The notes: generated by a model from the sequence alone, not told the origin. Positions 43,294 through 52,888 are shown, counted from the stretch's first letter. The stretch is 64,000 bases of DNA from Chlorobiota bacterium (GCA_016700335.1 CP065014.1:1215001-1279000), one strand, 5' to 3'. Program-made: numbers and translations.

Positions 43294-46200
43294 TTAGTTC
43301 TGATTTTTCTTAAAGTTTTCTGCTTGTTCAAAAATCTCAACATATACTTCGTCTCTCTCAACTGGTGGATAACCAAACTCGTCAAGCAAGAGAATTAGTC
43401 CAACTTTTAATGCTGATTTGATGTCATCTCGTTTGTTCCAGTCAGGGAATTTGGCTTGCCCGTCAACCAAGTCTTTCACGGCTTTTGCAAGGTCAATCAT
43501 TTTGTCTTCAGGATATTTGAAGTCGTATTTTATACAGAGTTCTTTGAGTATGTCGTAAAATGCTTTTTCTTCAAAGTCAATTCCTAAAGCATCTCCTGCC
43601 GAAAATTCTTTGTGAACTTCCCAAATCAAATCTGTCAAAGCGGAAGCCATTTCTTCATACACTTCACTTCTCAAAATGTCGTTTGCATCACGGTCGTTGT
43701 AGCGTTCAACCAAGGCTTGCATCTTTTTGGTAAAGTCAATTCCTTTTACTCGGTTTACTTTTTTGATTTCTGCAATTACTTTAGCCAATAATTGTTGAAG
43801 CAATTTGATTTTTGTATTCGGCAATTTGATTTTATCAATCTTAGCCAAATAATCTTCATCAAAAATGTCTTGTTCGGTTTCTGCTTCATCACCGAGTTTG
43901 AAAATTTCTTCAACTCCTTCACTTTGCAACGCTTCTTTTATCATTTCCCGAACTTTGGTATTCATCTGTGCTGTGTCGGGTGCATTGCCTTTGGTGAGTT
44001 TGAAAACAATGGAACGAACAGCCAAATAGAAATGTGTGTAATCTCTTTCTAACTGCGTTAATTGTTCGCTTCCTGCACAAATATCATAAGCGGCTTTCAG
44101 TCGCTTTACCAAGCCCATAAATCGGGTTTCAAATTCTTTGGATTGTTGCACATATTCGGCTGCTAAATTCAAAGTGTTTAATTGCTGAATGGTTGTGCCT
44201 TTGAAATATTTTGAATTGTCAAATGTGTGAAACAGTTTAGCCAAGAGGTCTAAATGATTTCTTACAATGATGATGGATTCTGCAATGTCTTCAAAATTGT
44301 CTTTGTCGCCTTCGCTGTATTGCTTCAACGCCAAATTCATTTGCGTTTTGATGCCGATATAATCCACAACCAAACCTTTATTCTTTCCTTCAAACTTGCG
44401 GTTTACTCTTGATATGGTTTGAATTAAATTGTGTCGCTGAATTGGTTTGTCAATGTAAATGCTGTCCAAGAACGGCACATCAAAACCTGTGAGCCACATA
44501 TCAACCACAATTGCAATTTTGAAATTTGATTTTTCATTTTTGAATTGTCTATCAAGTTCTTTGCGTTGGTCTTTAGTTCCCAACAAATCATACATTACCT
44601 TCGGGTCGTCTTGTCCTCTGGTGGCAATGAGTTTAATACGTTCAATAGGTTTCAGTTCTCGTTTATCTTTGTCTGTAAGTTCTGCACCTTCTTCGGCTGC
44701 TCGTATTTCGTTCCATTCGGGTTTTATTTCAATAATGTTTTTATACAACTCATACGCAATTTCACGAGTGCTACACACAAACATTGCTTTACCTTTTACG
44801 GTTGAACCTTCTGAAACCCTTTTTTCATAATGGTTTACAAAATCTTCGGCAACTGCTTTTAAACGGTCAGGGTCGCCAATAATGGCATACATCTGAGCCA
44901 TTTCTTTTTTGCTTTGTTCAATCTGATTTTCGTTGCTTCCTATCTCGGCACATTTTGCGTAATAATCTTCAATCTCTTTGAGTTTTGAATTATTCAACAA
45001 CACTTTTGCTGCTCTGCCTTCATACACAATTCGAACAGTGATTTCATCTTTCACTGATTCAGTCATTGTGTAAGCATCAACAACTTTTCCAAACACATCA
45101 AGCGTTGCATCTATTGGCGTTCCTGTAAAGCCAACAAAAGTGGCATTGGGCAATGAATCGTGTAAATATTTAGCAAAGCCGTATGTTTTAGTAACGCCTT
45201 TCTCTGTAACTTTTACTTTTTGGTCAAGGTTTACTTGGCTTCTGTGTGCTTCGTCAGAAATGCAAATCACGTTTGGTCTATCAGTAAGCAATTGTGTGTC
45301 CTCTGTAAACTTGTGAATTGTGGTTAAGAAAACGCCTCCGCTTTGTCTGCCTTGAATTAATTCTCTTAGGTTGGCTCTGCTCTCAACACTCACCACTGTA
45401 TTGTCACCAATAAAGTTTTTGGCATTGGTAAATTGTCCCGAAAGTTGGTCGTCTAAATCGGTGCGGTCGGTTATTAAAACAATTGTTGGGCTTTCAAAAT
45501 ATTCGCTTTTCATCAACAACCTTGTCAAGTAAAGCATAGTAAAACTCTTTCCGCAACCAGTAGCACCAAAGTATGTTCCCCCCTTTCCATTTCCGTTGGG
45601 CTTTTGTGCTTTCTTGATATTGTCATACAATGCTCTTGCAGCATAGTATTGCGGATAGCGACAAACTATTTTTTCGTTTTTCTTAGAACTATCAGGAATG
45701 TAAATGAAGTTGCGGATAATATCACGCAAACGGTTTTTATGAAACATTCCTTGTATAAGTGTAAACATACTGTCAATGCCGTCCACTTCTTTTGCCAAAC
45801 CTGCTACTCTTCGCCAGCCATAGAAAAACTCATACGGAGCAAAGAATGAACCTGACTTGTTGTTTACGCCATCGCTAATAACACAAAAAGCATTGTATTT
45901 AAACAGTTCGGGAATGTCTCTGCGGTAACGAACAGTTAATTGCTTGAAAGCATCATAAATAGTGGCTTCTTCACGAATGGCAGATTTAAATTCAAATACC
46001 ACCAAAGGCAAACCATTGATATAAACAATGCCATCAGGAATACGTTTTTCTGAACCAATAATTTCTAACTGGTTTACGAATTTGTAAATATTAGTGTCGG
46101 CAGGATAAACTTCTTCGGGTTCGGCTGCAATAGAAATTAACTGGTCTGCTTCGGGCTGGCGGTGCTTATTTAAACCTGCGTAATTGATAAGTTGAATGTA

Positions 46201-46506
46201 AATATCCTTTTGATTACGGTCTTCTCGTTTAAGAATAAAACCGTCAGAAAGCATTTTTAAAAATGTTTTGTTGCTTTCATAAAGGTCAGAAGCAGAAAGT
46301 GATTTGAGTTGAAGAATAATAGATTTGATTTCATTTACCGTAATGCCTTGACCAGCGTATTGCGTTAAAAGAAAGGTTTGTAAATCTTCTTCTATTAATA
46401 CTTCGTCAGGCTTACGAGTTATCGTAATGCCCAAGTGGTGGGGAAATCCTTCTTGCCCCAACAATTCGGTAAATGCCTTTTCTAAACTTGCCTCTGTAAA
46501 TTTCAT
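43294..46506 (-). CDS. hsdR: Type I restriction enzyme subunit R (HsdR)
   Basis: The 1070-residue motor and nuclease subunit of a type I restriction system: ATP-driven translocation, then DNA cutting. The N-terminal nuclease motif is LPLVVFEFKSA (E-x-K) near residue 170. The SF2 helicase has Walker A FGATGCGKSFTMLYL (about 315), DEAH-box ISDEAHRSQ, GFTGTPI and motif VI-like QTISRVNRKFEGKNKG. Start ATG 46506. It is separated from hsdM/hsdS by the Shedu, AbiE and four-helix-bundle genes, an unusual order. GC is higher than in the flanking chromosome. Confidence 0.96.
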   Translation of the reverse strand: MKFTEASLEKAFTELLGQEGFPHHLGITITRKPDEVLIEEDLQTFLLTQYAGQGITVNEIKSIILQLKSLSASDLYESNKTFLKMLSDGFILKREDRNQKDIYIQLINYAGLNKHRQPEADQLISIAAEPEEVYPADTNIYKFVNQLEIIGSEKRIPDGIVYINGLPLVVFEFKSAIREEATIYDAFKQLTVRYRRDIPELFKYNAFCVISDGVNNKSGSFFAPYEFFYGWRRVAGLAKEVDGIDSMFTLIQGMFHKNRLRDIIRNFIYIPDSSKKNEKIVCRYPQYYAARALYDNIKKAQKPNGNGKGGTYFGATGCGKSFTMLYLTRLLMKSEYFESPTIVLITDRTDLDDQLSGQFTNAKNFIGDNTVVSVESRANLRELIQGRQSGGVFLTTIHKFTEDTQLLTDRPNVICISDEAHRSQVNLDQKVKVTEKGVTKTYGFAKYLHDSLPNATFVGFTGTPIDATLDVFGKVVDAYTMTESVKDEITVRIVYEGRAAKVLLNNSKLKEIEDYYAKCAEIGSNENQIEQSKKEMAQMYAIIGDPDRLKAVAEDFVNHYEKRVSEGSTVKGKAMFVCSTREIAYELYKNIIEIKPEWNEIRAAEEGAELTDKDKRELKPIERIKLIATRGQDDPKVMYDLLGTKDQRKELDRQFKNEKSNFKIAIVVDMWLTGFDVPFLDSIYIDKPIQRHNLIQTISRVNRKFEGKNKGLVVDYIGIKTQMNLALKQYSEGDKDNFEDIAESIIIVRNHLDLLAKLFHTFDNSKYFKGTTIQQLNTLNLAAEYVQQSKEFETRFMGLVKRLKAAYDICAGSEQLTQLERDYTHFYLAVRSIVFKLTKGNAPDTAQMNTKVREMIKEALQSEGVEEIFKLGDEAETEQDIFDEDYLAKIDKIKLPNTKIKLLQQLLAKVIAEIKKVNRVKGIDFTKKMQALVERYNDRDANDILRSEVYEEMASALTDLIWEVHKEFSAGDALGIDFEEKAFYDILKELCIKYDFKYPEDKMIDLAKAVKDLVDGQAKFPDWNKRDDIKSALKVGLILLLDEFGYPPVERDEVYVEIFEQAENFKKNQN

Positions 46507-46529
46507 TTATAATTGTTAATGATAAATGG

Positions 46530-46889
46530 TTAATTGTTAATGTTTGCTTTAACGGATTTAATTATACTTGTAATAAGTTTGATAATTTCTACAGCATCAT
46601 TGTTTATACTTTCAAATTGTTCTTGGGTTAAGTAATCAGTATCTTTTAGAAGTTCAAGCCAGTAAATAGTCTCGTTAATTTCTTTTTGAGCTATACCCAT
46701 CTTATGCTTGAAATCGTTTTTGGTTTCTGCGTGTTCCGCCTCTCTAACCATTGCACCTACAGAAGTACCACTTCTAAGTAGTTGTTTTGAAAGCACAAAC
46801 TCCTTTTTCTGCTTACACAAAAACTGATAGAGTTTTACCACCCTCACCGCAAACAAAAAACTCTTATTCTTTACAATGTTATCTCTCAT
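46530..46889 (-). CDS. Four-helix-bundle protein (S23/IVP family)
   Basis: A ~119-residue helical protein of the family first seen in 23S rRNA intervening sequences. It has RDNIVKNKSFLFAVRVVKLYQFL, LLRSGTSVGAMVREAEHAETKNDF and IAQKEINETIYWLELL. These proteins bind no known catalytic partner and are common in accessory regions of Bacteroidota. I choose the ATG at 46889 (TAATG overlap with the toxin stop and the family-like start MRDN) instead of 46901. Confidence 0.88.
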   Translation of the reverse strand: MRDNIVKNKSFLFAVRVVKLYQFLCKQKKEFVLSKQLLRSGTSVGAMVREAEHAETKNDFKHKMGIAQKEINETIYWLELLKDTDYLTQEQFESINNDAVEIIKLITSIIKSVKANINN

Positions 46890-47881
46890 TACTTTAACCA
46901 TTTATCATTAACAATTAACCATTGAACACCAACCATTCTTTCTTGAATCATTTTTAATGTTTTCAAAATGGCTTCTTCTTTTGGTAATTCTCCATATACC
47001 AAATTTTTGAAGTCACCGTTGTAAATAGTTTTCAACTCATTCCATACATTTTCTAAGTCTCTAAAAATAAGTGCTTCACTAGGATGATAATTTAGCCATT
47101 TATTATTGTTTCTAAAACTTGCAACATCATCATTGGCTACTTTTAAAAGCATTTCATCAAATGCCGTTGATTGAAAGAATTTAAAGAACTCATCTTGTTT
47201 AAGTAGCTGATGTAAATCGTAGGTGTGCCGTATCTTTTTCTTTAAATCATCCATTGGATTTTCGCCATAAGAAAAACGAACCAAACTCATTATTTTCTCG
47301 CAAATGGTTCTTATTGGTTCTAATGCCAACAAGTTAAAAGGAAGTAGTCCGTTTTCTTTAGCAATATCAGACTGCTTATTATCTAGCATCATTTGGCCAA
47401 CAAATGAAACGATGCTTTTGGTGGTGTAAGGTTCGTAATATCCCAACCAAGTTGATTCCAAAATGATAACATTTCTTACTTGGCCGTAATCGCCTTTAAA
47501 TTCTTTGTTGTAGGAATGTGCCGTTTTTCGATTCATCCCCATTTTATGGGTAACGCCATCGATAGGTACTTCGGGCAATACGGCTTCTACAACTGTGCTT
47601 ACTGCTTTTAATTTTGATTTTAACTTGCTGTCTGTTTCTCCTTCTCGTCTCAATACTACCAAATCAATATCTTCCGAAAAGCGTTCTATCATATTGTAAC
47701 ATTTGGATAGTGCCGTTCCGCCTTTAAATACCGTGTCTTTGCCAATTTCATTATTGAAAATGGTAAACAAAGCATATGTAACCCAATAGTCTTTTTCTAC
47801 ATAAATGGCAGGGATTTTCATTTGGTCAGCTGTAAACTGTATCGCTTGTCTGAATAAGGTTTTGTTTTCGTGCAGCTTCAT
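46889..47881 (-). CDS. AbiEii/AbiGii-type nucleotidyltransferase toxin
   Basis: The toxin half of an AbiE abortive-infection system. It carries the nucleotidyltransferase signature TVFKGGTALSKCYNMIERFSEDIDLVVL near residues 50-75 (GG..L and D-x-D), the catalytic core of AbiEii proteins that add nucleotides to tRNA (family knowledge). Length ~330 is typical. The better start is the ATG at 47881, overlapping the antitoxin stop by four bases (ATGA); an upstream ATG at 47893 also exists. Coupled to the antitoxin gene and followed by the helix-bundle gene. Confidence 0.9.
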   Translation of the reverse strand: MKLHENKTLFRQAIQFTADQMKIPAIYVEKDYWVTYALFTIFNNEIGKDTVFKGGTALSKCYNMIERFSEDIDLVVLRREGETDSKLKSKLKAVSTVVEAVLPEVPIDGVTHKMGMNRKTAHSYNKEFKGDYGQVRNVIILESTWLGYYEPYTTKSIVSFVGQMMLDNKQSDIAKENGLLPFNLLALEPIRTICEKIMSLVRFSYGENPMDDLKKKIRHTYDLHQLLKQDEFFKFFQSTAFDEMLLKVANDDVASFRNNNKWLNYHPSEALIFRDLENVWNELKTIYNGDFKNLVYGELPKEEAILKTLKMIQERMVGVQWLIVNDKWLK

Positions 47882-48603
47882 ATTATGTTCCATTTTTCGG
47901 TGGTGGATAATACTTTCGCTGCACCGGTTAGTTTATACTTGGTAATGGGGTTCAATGACTTGAAAAGTGTCTCTGTTACTTTGCCTTGCTGCAATTGCTC
48001 TAACAGTGCACCTAATAAAGCCCTTGTAGCTGGCGGATATTTTAAAGCTAAGCGAACCAAGGTGTTGATTTCCTTTTCATCTTGTGTTTTAATAATGGCT
48101 AAAAACCTTTTGCAGGATGCTTCTATATTGGCATCTGGTATTTTTTTTATGTAGCGAATAGCATCCAGTAACTGCAACAAAGGAATATTCTCTTTGGTGA
48201 TGGTGTTTTTTTGCTTTACAAAAGCTATCGTATAGCGTTCTCTTTTAAAATTGGGGCGAACCTGATTTTTACCTATCTGTATCGTATTGCTTACCTGTGT
48301 GGTTAAGCCCAATTGGTTGTATATGCTGTAACCCGTGAGATAGCCCGTTATTTTTCCGTTTTCTTCTAATAGGTCTTTTACTACTTGTGCCTGATTGGGT
48401 TGAAGGTTGCCAAATGGGGTATTTTCGGGTTTGTAGTATTTGCCTTTGGATAGTTTGGTAATCTTGCCCGAAATCACCATACGATTCAGGGCTTTTATTA
48501 CCGCTTCTTTTTGGTTCACCTCTGTAGTAAAGTCAGCATAGGTGAATACATAGCCCTTGGGTAGTCTGTCTATGGTAAATGCTATGTATTCAGATATTTT
48601 CAT
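47878..48603 (-). CDS. AbiEi-like antitoxin (DUF6088 type)
   Basis: A 241-residue antitoxin-type protein. The N-terminal winged-helix (GYVFTYADFTTEVNQKEAVIKALNRMVISG) and KLSKGKYYKPE resemble DUF6088 and AbiEi antitoxins, which repress their own operon and neutralise the nucleotidyltransferase. The following toxin start overlaps its stop. Upstream lies a perfect hairpin at 48681 that separates it from sduA. Confidence 0.85.
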   Translation of the reverse strand: MKISEYIAFTIDRLPKGYVFTYADFTTEVNQKEAVIKALNRMVISGKITKLSKGKYYKPENTPFGNLQPNQAQVVKDLLEENGKITGYLTGYSIYNQLGLTTQVSNTIQIGKNQVRPNFKRERYTIAFVKQKNTITKENIPLLQLLDAIRYIKKIPDANIEASCKRFLAIIKTQDEKEINTLVRLALKYPPATRALLGALLEQLQQGKVTETLFKSLNPITKYKLTGAAKVLSTTEKWNII

Positions 48604-48680
48604 TCTTTTTATTGTAGTGCAAAGATAATTGATTTGTCCAGTTTATTAGCAAAAAAACTGGACATTTTGAAAATTGATTG

Positions 48681-48723
48681 AGTGGTAGTAACTTCGCAAC
48701 GCAGTTGCGAAGTTACTACCACT
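48681..48723. repeat. Perfect 20-bp hairpin, REP-like
   Basis: Arms 48681-48700 (AGTGGTAGTAACTTCGCAAC) and 48704-48723 are exact reverse complements around a 3-base loop (GCA). There is no T run of note. It lies between the stop of sduA and the start of the antitoxin gene. It resembles REP/RAYT-type palindromes of Bacteroidota, or it could act as an attenuator or processing site. Confidence 0.85.
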
Positions 48724-48747
48724 GAAAGTTTTGATATTTTGGATAGA

Positions 48748-49914
48748 TTAAAAAGGTAAATCATCATCTAATTCTAACGGTTCAGTTATTACGTTTACTT
48801 GTTTTGCACCCTCAACAATAAATTTGGCTCTTTCAAAAAGTTCGTCAAATGTTAATATTTCAACATTTCTGCTGTCCCTTCTGAATAGCTCCAAAGTTTT
48901 CTTTTTTATCTCTTTTTCTAATGTATTGCTGGAATTTTCAAGTTCCTTCCAATCTCCAATTATTAAAATAACTTTTGAATCGTGTGCTTTTTGCGTTAAC
49001 GGTTCTCCGTTGATGTATTGCGGACTATCTAAACGAATTAATCCCGAAGCTTTATGTTCTAGTATTTGAGAAACAGATTCAATCAAGTCGTTTGAAAGTT
49101 TCCAAGAGTTGGAGCGGTTTCCCTTGTTCGCAAACAAAAGGGTAGAAGGTTTCTTTAATTCAACAAAGGTTGTAAAGAAGTTATCACCCAATAGATAATC
49201 TCCAATTACGGTATTTGAGCCGTCTAACTCTGCATAAGAAAGATGAACTTCTCTTTGCAGAATTTCTTGATAGCGATAATCTAAACCATAGCCAAAAATC
49301 CACTGATTTTTTTCAAAAAAGTATTGCCAAACTTTTTCTTCACTGTGTTTTTTCAAGCCGTTTGCTTCGGCATAGGTTTTCCAATATTCCGAATTGTTTT
49401 TTAAGTCTGAAAATATTTGAAGTCCTCGTTTTCTAAATGCTGTGTTTACAATATCCTTTGATGAAATGATACCTTCATTTATCAAAGCTTCAACTAATTC
49501 AGCACCGCCTTTTTTTGATAATAATGTTTTAACGGAACGTATAGAATCTGCATCTAATTCTTGGTCTTCTATAATTTTCAGACGCTTTTCAGTAATTCCT
49601 TTTAAATCAATTTCGCTTATGAAAGAAAGGAATGCTTTTAATTGAGCAAAGTTGAATTTACTCAATTTGATTCTTTCAGTTTCTTTGTTGTGAACTACTT
49701 TGATTAACTCAAATCCTTCAATATCATTTTGGTCTGTTATGTAAACGACTTTCAACATCGTTCTTGGAGCAAATTTTAAAACAGCACCTTTTTCATCTTC
49801 GTGTACCACTTGAAAGAATCGCCCTGCTTCAAACTCGTGCCAGTATAAACGATTGGGTTTGTAGTTTGAAATTATCTCTTCTTCCGAAGTTGTATTTTGG
49901 GAAATCCGGCTCAT
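48748..49914 (-). CDS. sduA: Shedu anti-phage nuclease (SduA, DUF4263)
   Basis: A 388-residue single-gene defence protein of the Shedu family. The C-terminal DUF4263 domain (from about residue 190) has SEEKVWQYFFEKNQWIFGYG and the PD-(D/E)XK-like core VIGDYLLGDNFFTTFVELKKPST (D, E, K). It continues with LIESVSQILEH and KVILIIGDWKEL. The N-terminal ~180 residues (FFQVVHEDEKGAVLKFAP) are the variable sensor part. It starts five bases after the hsdS stop, so it is very likely cotranscribed with the type I system. Confidence 0.93.
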   Translation of the reverse strand: MSRISQNTTSEEEIISNYKPNRLYWHEFEAGRFFQVVHEDEKGAVLKFAPRTMLKVVYITDQNDIEGFELIKVVHNKETERIKLSKFNFAQLKAFLSFISEIDLKGITEKRLKIIEDQELDADSIRSVKTLLSKKGGAELVEALINEGIISSKDIVNTAFRKRGLQIFSDLKNNSEYWKTYAEANGLKKHSEEKVWQYFFEKNQWIFGYGLDYRYQEILQREVHLSYAELDGSNTVIGDYLLGDNFFTTFVELKKPSTLLFANKGNRSNSWKLSNDLIESVSQILEHKASGLIRLDSPQYINGEPLTQKAHDSKVILIIGDWKELENSSNTLEKEIKKKTLELFRRDSRNVEILTFDELFERAKFIVEGAKQVNVITEPLELDDDLPF

Positions 49915-49919
49915 AGTTT

Positions 49920-50664
49920 TTAATTTTCTATTGTCGCTAATTTGGAAAGTAGTAAATCTTTCAGTTCCGTTAGCTTTTGGGTTTCTAATTGCTTGAAGTT
50001 GATTTGCGTGAAAATTTTCTTGGCTAAGAAATCAAAATTAAAAGCCATTTCATCATTTGGAAGAACAGTCTCAATTTCATAGAGCATATCATATGAAACA
50101 AATGGTTGTGAACTCCCTCTTGTGTTTGACATCAAATCTTTTGATAATAATGTCAAGTATGAGAACCATTTCAAACTTTCATGTTTTGCTAAACATTTAA
50201 CACCATTGTAGGTCACGAAGTGTTTTCCAAATGCAAAAACAACCTTTCCGCAATATTCTCCCATGTGACCTATAACTGGTGCGTCTTCACTATTATATTC
50301 ATCATAACCACCAATTACACCACCAGCTCCATAAATTGAAAACTGACCACCATTGTTAGGATTGGTATTCCCAATTCCATATTGGAATTTGTATAAATCC
50401 TCAAGTGTTCCTTTTCTCCACCCCTCAGGCAAATTCTCCAAATCAATTCCCTCCACAAACCATTGCTTATAAATAGCCTGTGCGGTTTCTTCTAGCTTTT
50501 GTATCAGTTGCTGGTTTAGGGCTATGCGGTTTTGGATAACATTGTATTCTTTTACTATTTCTTTTTGTTTGTCAAGGTGCGGAATGGGTATTTGCATATC
50601 ACAAAAGGATTTCCAAGGTAAACCACCTCTTACATCTGCATCGGTATAAAACCAAGCATTACGG
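49920..50664 (-). pseudogene. hsdS: HsdS, C-terminal part (second target-recognition domain)
   Basis: The frame is open from about 50680 (EFDRNAWFYTDADVRG), although a Met (MQIPIPHLDKQKEIVKEY) first occurs at 50597. It contains the central conserved helix (KEIVKEYNVIQNRIALNQQLIQKLEETAQ), the second target-recognition domain (GWRKGTLEDLYKFQYGIG) and the C-terminal helix (LTELKDLLLSKLATIE). It is shifted by one base from the N-terminal part, so the subunit is broken unless the sequence is wrong. Confidence 0.85.
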
Positions 50665-51009
50665 TCAAACTCTCGTACGAGTAAACCACATCATCAAAAA
50701 TTCAGGATTAAGAATTTCGGTGTCTTTGATTTCAAATACATCATAAGCAGGTGAAACCATAAATTCTTCATCAGATTTTGACATCGAAATTGGCAAACGG
50801 TAATCTCTACCTACGTGCATTCTATTGCAAGCAAATTGATTTTTTCTTACGAGCTTGTAAACAGATAAATCAGTTCCGACAATATTAGCAACTGAAGGCA
50901 TAAAGAATTTATCAATATTAATTCCTAAAAGCTGTTCCGCTTTTTCTTCTGAGTTGCGAATTTTCAATTCCTGTATGTAATCGCCTAAGCGGCTATAATT
51001 TGATTTCAT
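50665..51009 (-). pseudogene. hsdS: HsdS, N-terminal part (first target-recognition domain)
   Basis: 114 residues: MKSNYSRLGDYIQELKIRN, then a recognition-domain-like stretch (KFFMPSVANIVGTDLSVYKLVRKN, FACNRMHVGRDYRLPIS) and ending EFLMMWFTRTRV at a premature stop near 50665. The next frame continues EFDRNAWFYTD, as a normal HsdS would. The shift lies at the palindrome CTCGTACGAG. The start overlaps the hsdM stop by 17 bases. Confidence 0.85.
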
Positions 51010-52543
51010 AACCCAAATCTTTAAACACGGTTAGTAAATCATTTTTTGAAGCTGCTTCGGCTTTCAGCAAATCCGCGAATTCGTTTTTCAGTGTTTGCAT
51101 TTTTTCATCAAAATCTATTTTCTCATCACGGTTTACAAATTCAATGTATTTGCTCGGCACGAGTGAAAAATCTTTTTTTACTACTTCTTCCAAAGTTGCA
51201 GAATAGCAGAACTCGGGAATGTTTTCAATTTCATTGCATTGCCATTGGTGGTAAGAGCCTGTAATCTTGATTATATCTTCTTCTGAAAACTGAATATATT
51301 TTTTCTCAAACGGAATTCCTATTTGTCGTAAATCCATAAATAGAATTTCCTTTTCTCTATTTCGGTAATTGCGGGTTTCATCACCAATTATTCTTGTATG
51401 AGCTTTTTTATTCTTATTCAAAATCCAAAGCGTTACACTAATGTTGGTGGTATAAAACATATCTTGTGGTAATACCAAAATCGATTCAACCAAATTATTT
51501 TCAATCAGCTTTTTGCGTATTTTATATTCTTCGCCACCACCACTCAATGCACCATTTGCCAATATAAAACCAGCAATTCCGTTTTCGGAAAGTTTGGAAA
51601 CCATATTCAAAATCCAACCATAGTTGGCGTTGCTTTTTGGTGGCACATCATAACCTCTCCAACGTGGGTCGTCAATCAATTCATTTTCGCCTCGCCAGTC
51701 TTTTTGGTTAAAAGGTGGGTTTGCCATTATGTAATCGGCTTTCAAGTCTTTGTGTTGGTCGTCCGCAAATGTGTCGGCATCTTTTTCACCAAGGTTTGCA
51801 GAAATACCTCTTATGGCAAGGTTCATCTTTGCAAGTTTGTATGTTGTTTTGGTGTATTCCTGTCCGTAAATAGAAACTTCTTTTTGGTTTCCGTGGTGTG
51901 CTTCAATAAACTTAATGGATTGAACAAACATACCTCCCGAACCACAAGCAGGGTCATAGATAATTCCTTTGTATGGCTCAATCATTTCTGAAATAAGGCT
52001 TACAATTGTCTTTGGCGTATAGAATTCTCCTTTGCCTTTTCCTTCTGCAATCGCAAACTTTTTCAAGAAGTATTCATACACACGCCCAACCAAATCTTGT
52101 CCTTTGTCTTTGAGTGTATTGATGCTGTCAATTTCGCTAATCAAAGAAGCCAGTTTGGTAATGTCTAAACCCAAACGAGAAAAGTAATTATCGGGCAATG
52201 CACCTTTCAAAGCTTTGTTGTCTTTTTCAATAGTATGCAAGGCTGTATCAATTATTAAAGCAATATCATTTTGTCTTGCCTTTTTAACAATGTAGCTCCA
52301 ACGTGAAATTTCTTCCAAGAAAAACACATTGCTCATATTGTAGAACTCAGGCTTCTCAATATACTTTTCTTTGCCTTCGGCAATCAATTTGGTTCGGTGT
52401 TCTTCAAACTTGTCGCTTGCAAACTTTAAGAATACAAGTCCTAATACAACGTGTTTATATTCGGCTGGCTCAACGCTTCCTCTCAATTTATTTGCAGCTT
52501 CCCAAAGGGTAACTTCAATTGCTTTTTCTTTTACCTTAAACAT
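50993..52543 (-). CDS. hsdM: Type I restriction-modification DNA methyltransferase (HsdM)
   Basis: The N6-adenine methyltransferase subunit, 516 residues. An N-terminal helical domain (LWEAANKLRGSVEPAEYKHVVLGLVFLKFASD) precedes motif I DPACGSGGMFVQ (about residue 200) and catalytic motif IV MANPPFNQKDW (about 275). The C-terminus overlaps hsdS by 17 bases. The start is the ATG at 52543. A TATTTTTG -7 element lies 109-116 bases upstream, making this the probable first gene of the defence operon. Confidence 0.96.
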   Translation of the reverse strand: MFKVKEKAIEVTLWEAANKLRGSVEPAEYKHVVLGLVFLKFASDKFEEHRTKLIAEGKEKYIEKPEFYNMSNVFFLEEISRWSYIVKKARQNDIALIIDTALHTIEKDNKALKGALPDNYFSRLGLDITKLASLISEIDSINTLKDKGQDLVGRVYEYFLKKFAIAEGKGKGEFYTPKTIVSLISEMIEPYKGIIYDPACGSGGMFVQSIKFIEAHHGNQKEVSIYGQEYTKTTYKLAKMNLAIRGISANLGEKDADTFADDQHKDLKADYIMANPPFNQKDWRGENELIDDPRWRGYDVPPKSNANYGWILNMVSKLSENGIAGFILANGALSGGGEEYKIRKKLIENNLVESILVLPQDMFYTTNISVTLWILNKNKKAHTRIIGDETRNYRNREKEILFMDLRQIGIPFEKKYIQFSEEDIIKITGSYHQWQCNEIENIPEFCYSATLEEVVKKDFSLVPSKYIEFVNRDEKIDFDEKMQTLKNEFADLLKAEAASKNDLLTVFKDLGYEIKL

Positions 52544-52651
52544 ACCAAAGTTGGTTGGATTTGTCTGGTTTTGTTGTTCATGGAGTTGAGATTTATTATT
52601 TGATTTTGTTAAATGTAGGTTGAATCGTCTGCAACACTTTCAGTTAACATA

Positions 52652-52659
52652 CAAAAATA
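52652..52659 (-). promoter_or_regulatory. -7 element before hsdM
   Basis: TATTTTTG on the minus strand matches TAnnTTTG and lies 109-116 bases upstream of the hsdM start. No -33 element found. Confidence 0.4.
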
Positions 52660-52880
52660 CACTTATAATTCATATTAATTAAAATCTAGAATATAATTAT
52701 TATCTCAAGTAATTACATTGTTTGCATCAACTCTTGAATGATATTTTTTTACTAGTAAAATGTAAAATAATTACCTAACCTTTAATTATATTTTTATCAA
52801 TGTTTTACACTTTTTATCTTCAACAATTTTAGAACAATTAGTTTAAATGTTATTGTATGTGTTTAACTTATTTAAAAACT

Positions 52881-52888
52881 TATATTTG
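52881..52888 (+). promoter_or_regulatory. -7 element of ftsY
   Basis: TATATTTG matches TAnnTTTG, 21 bases before the ftsY ATG at 52910. No clear -33 element. Confidence 0.5.

Noticed and set aside
43792..45849. Several plus-strand frames inside hsdR
   Set aside because: All lie antisense to conserved helicase/nuclease coding sequence and have no family features.
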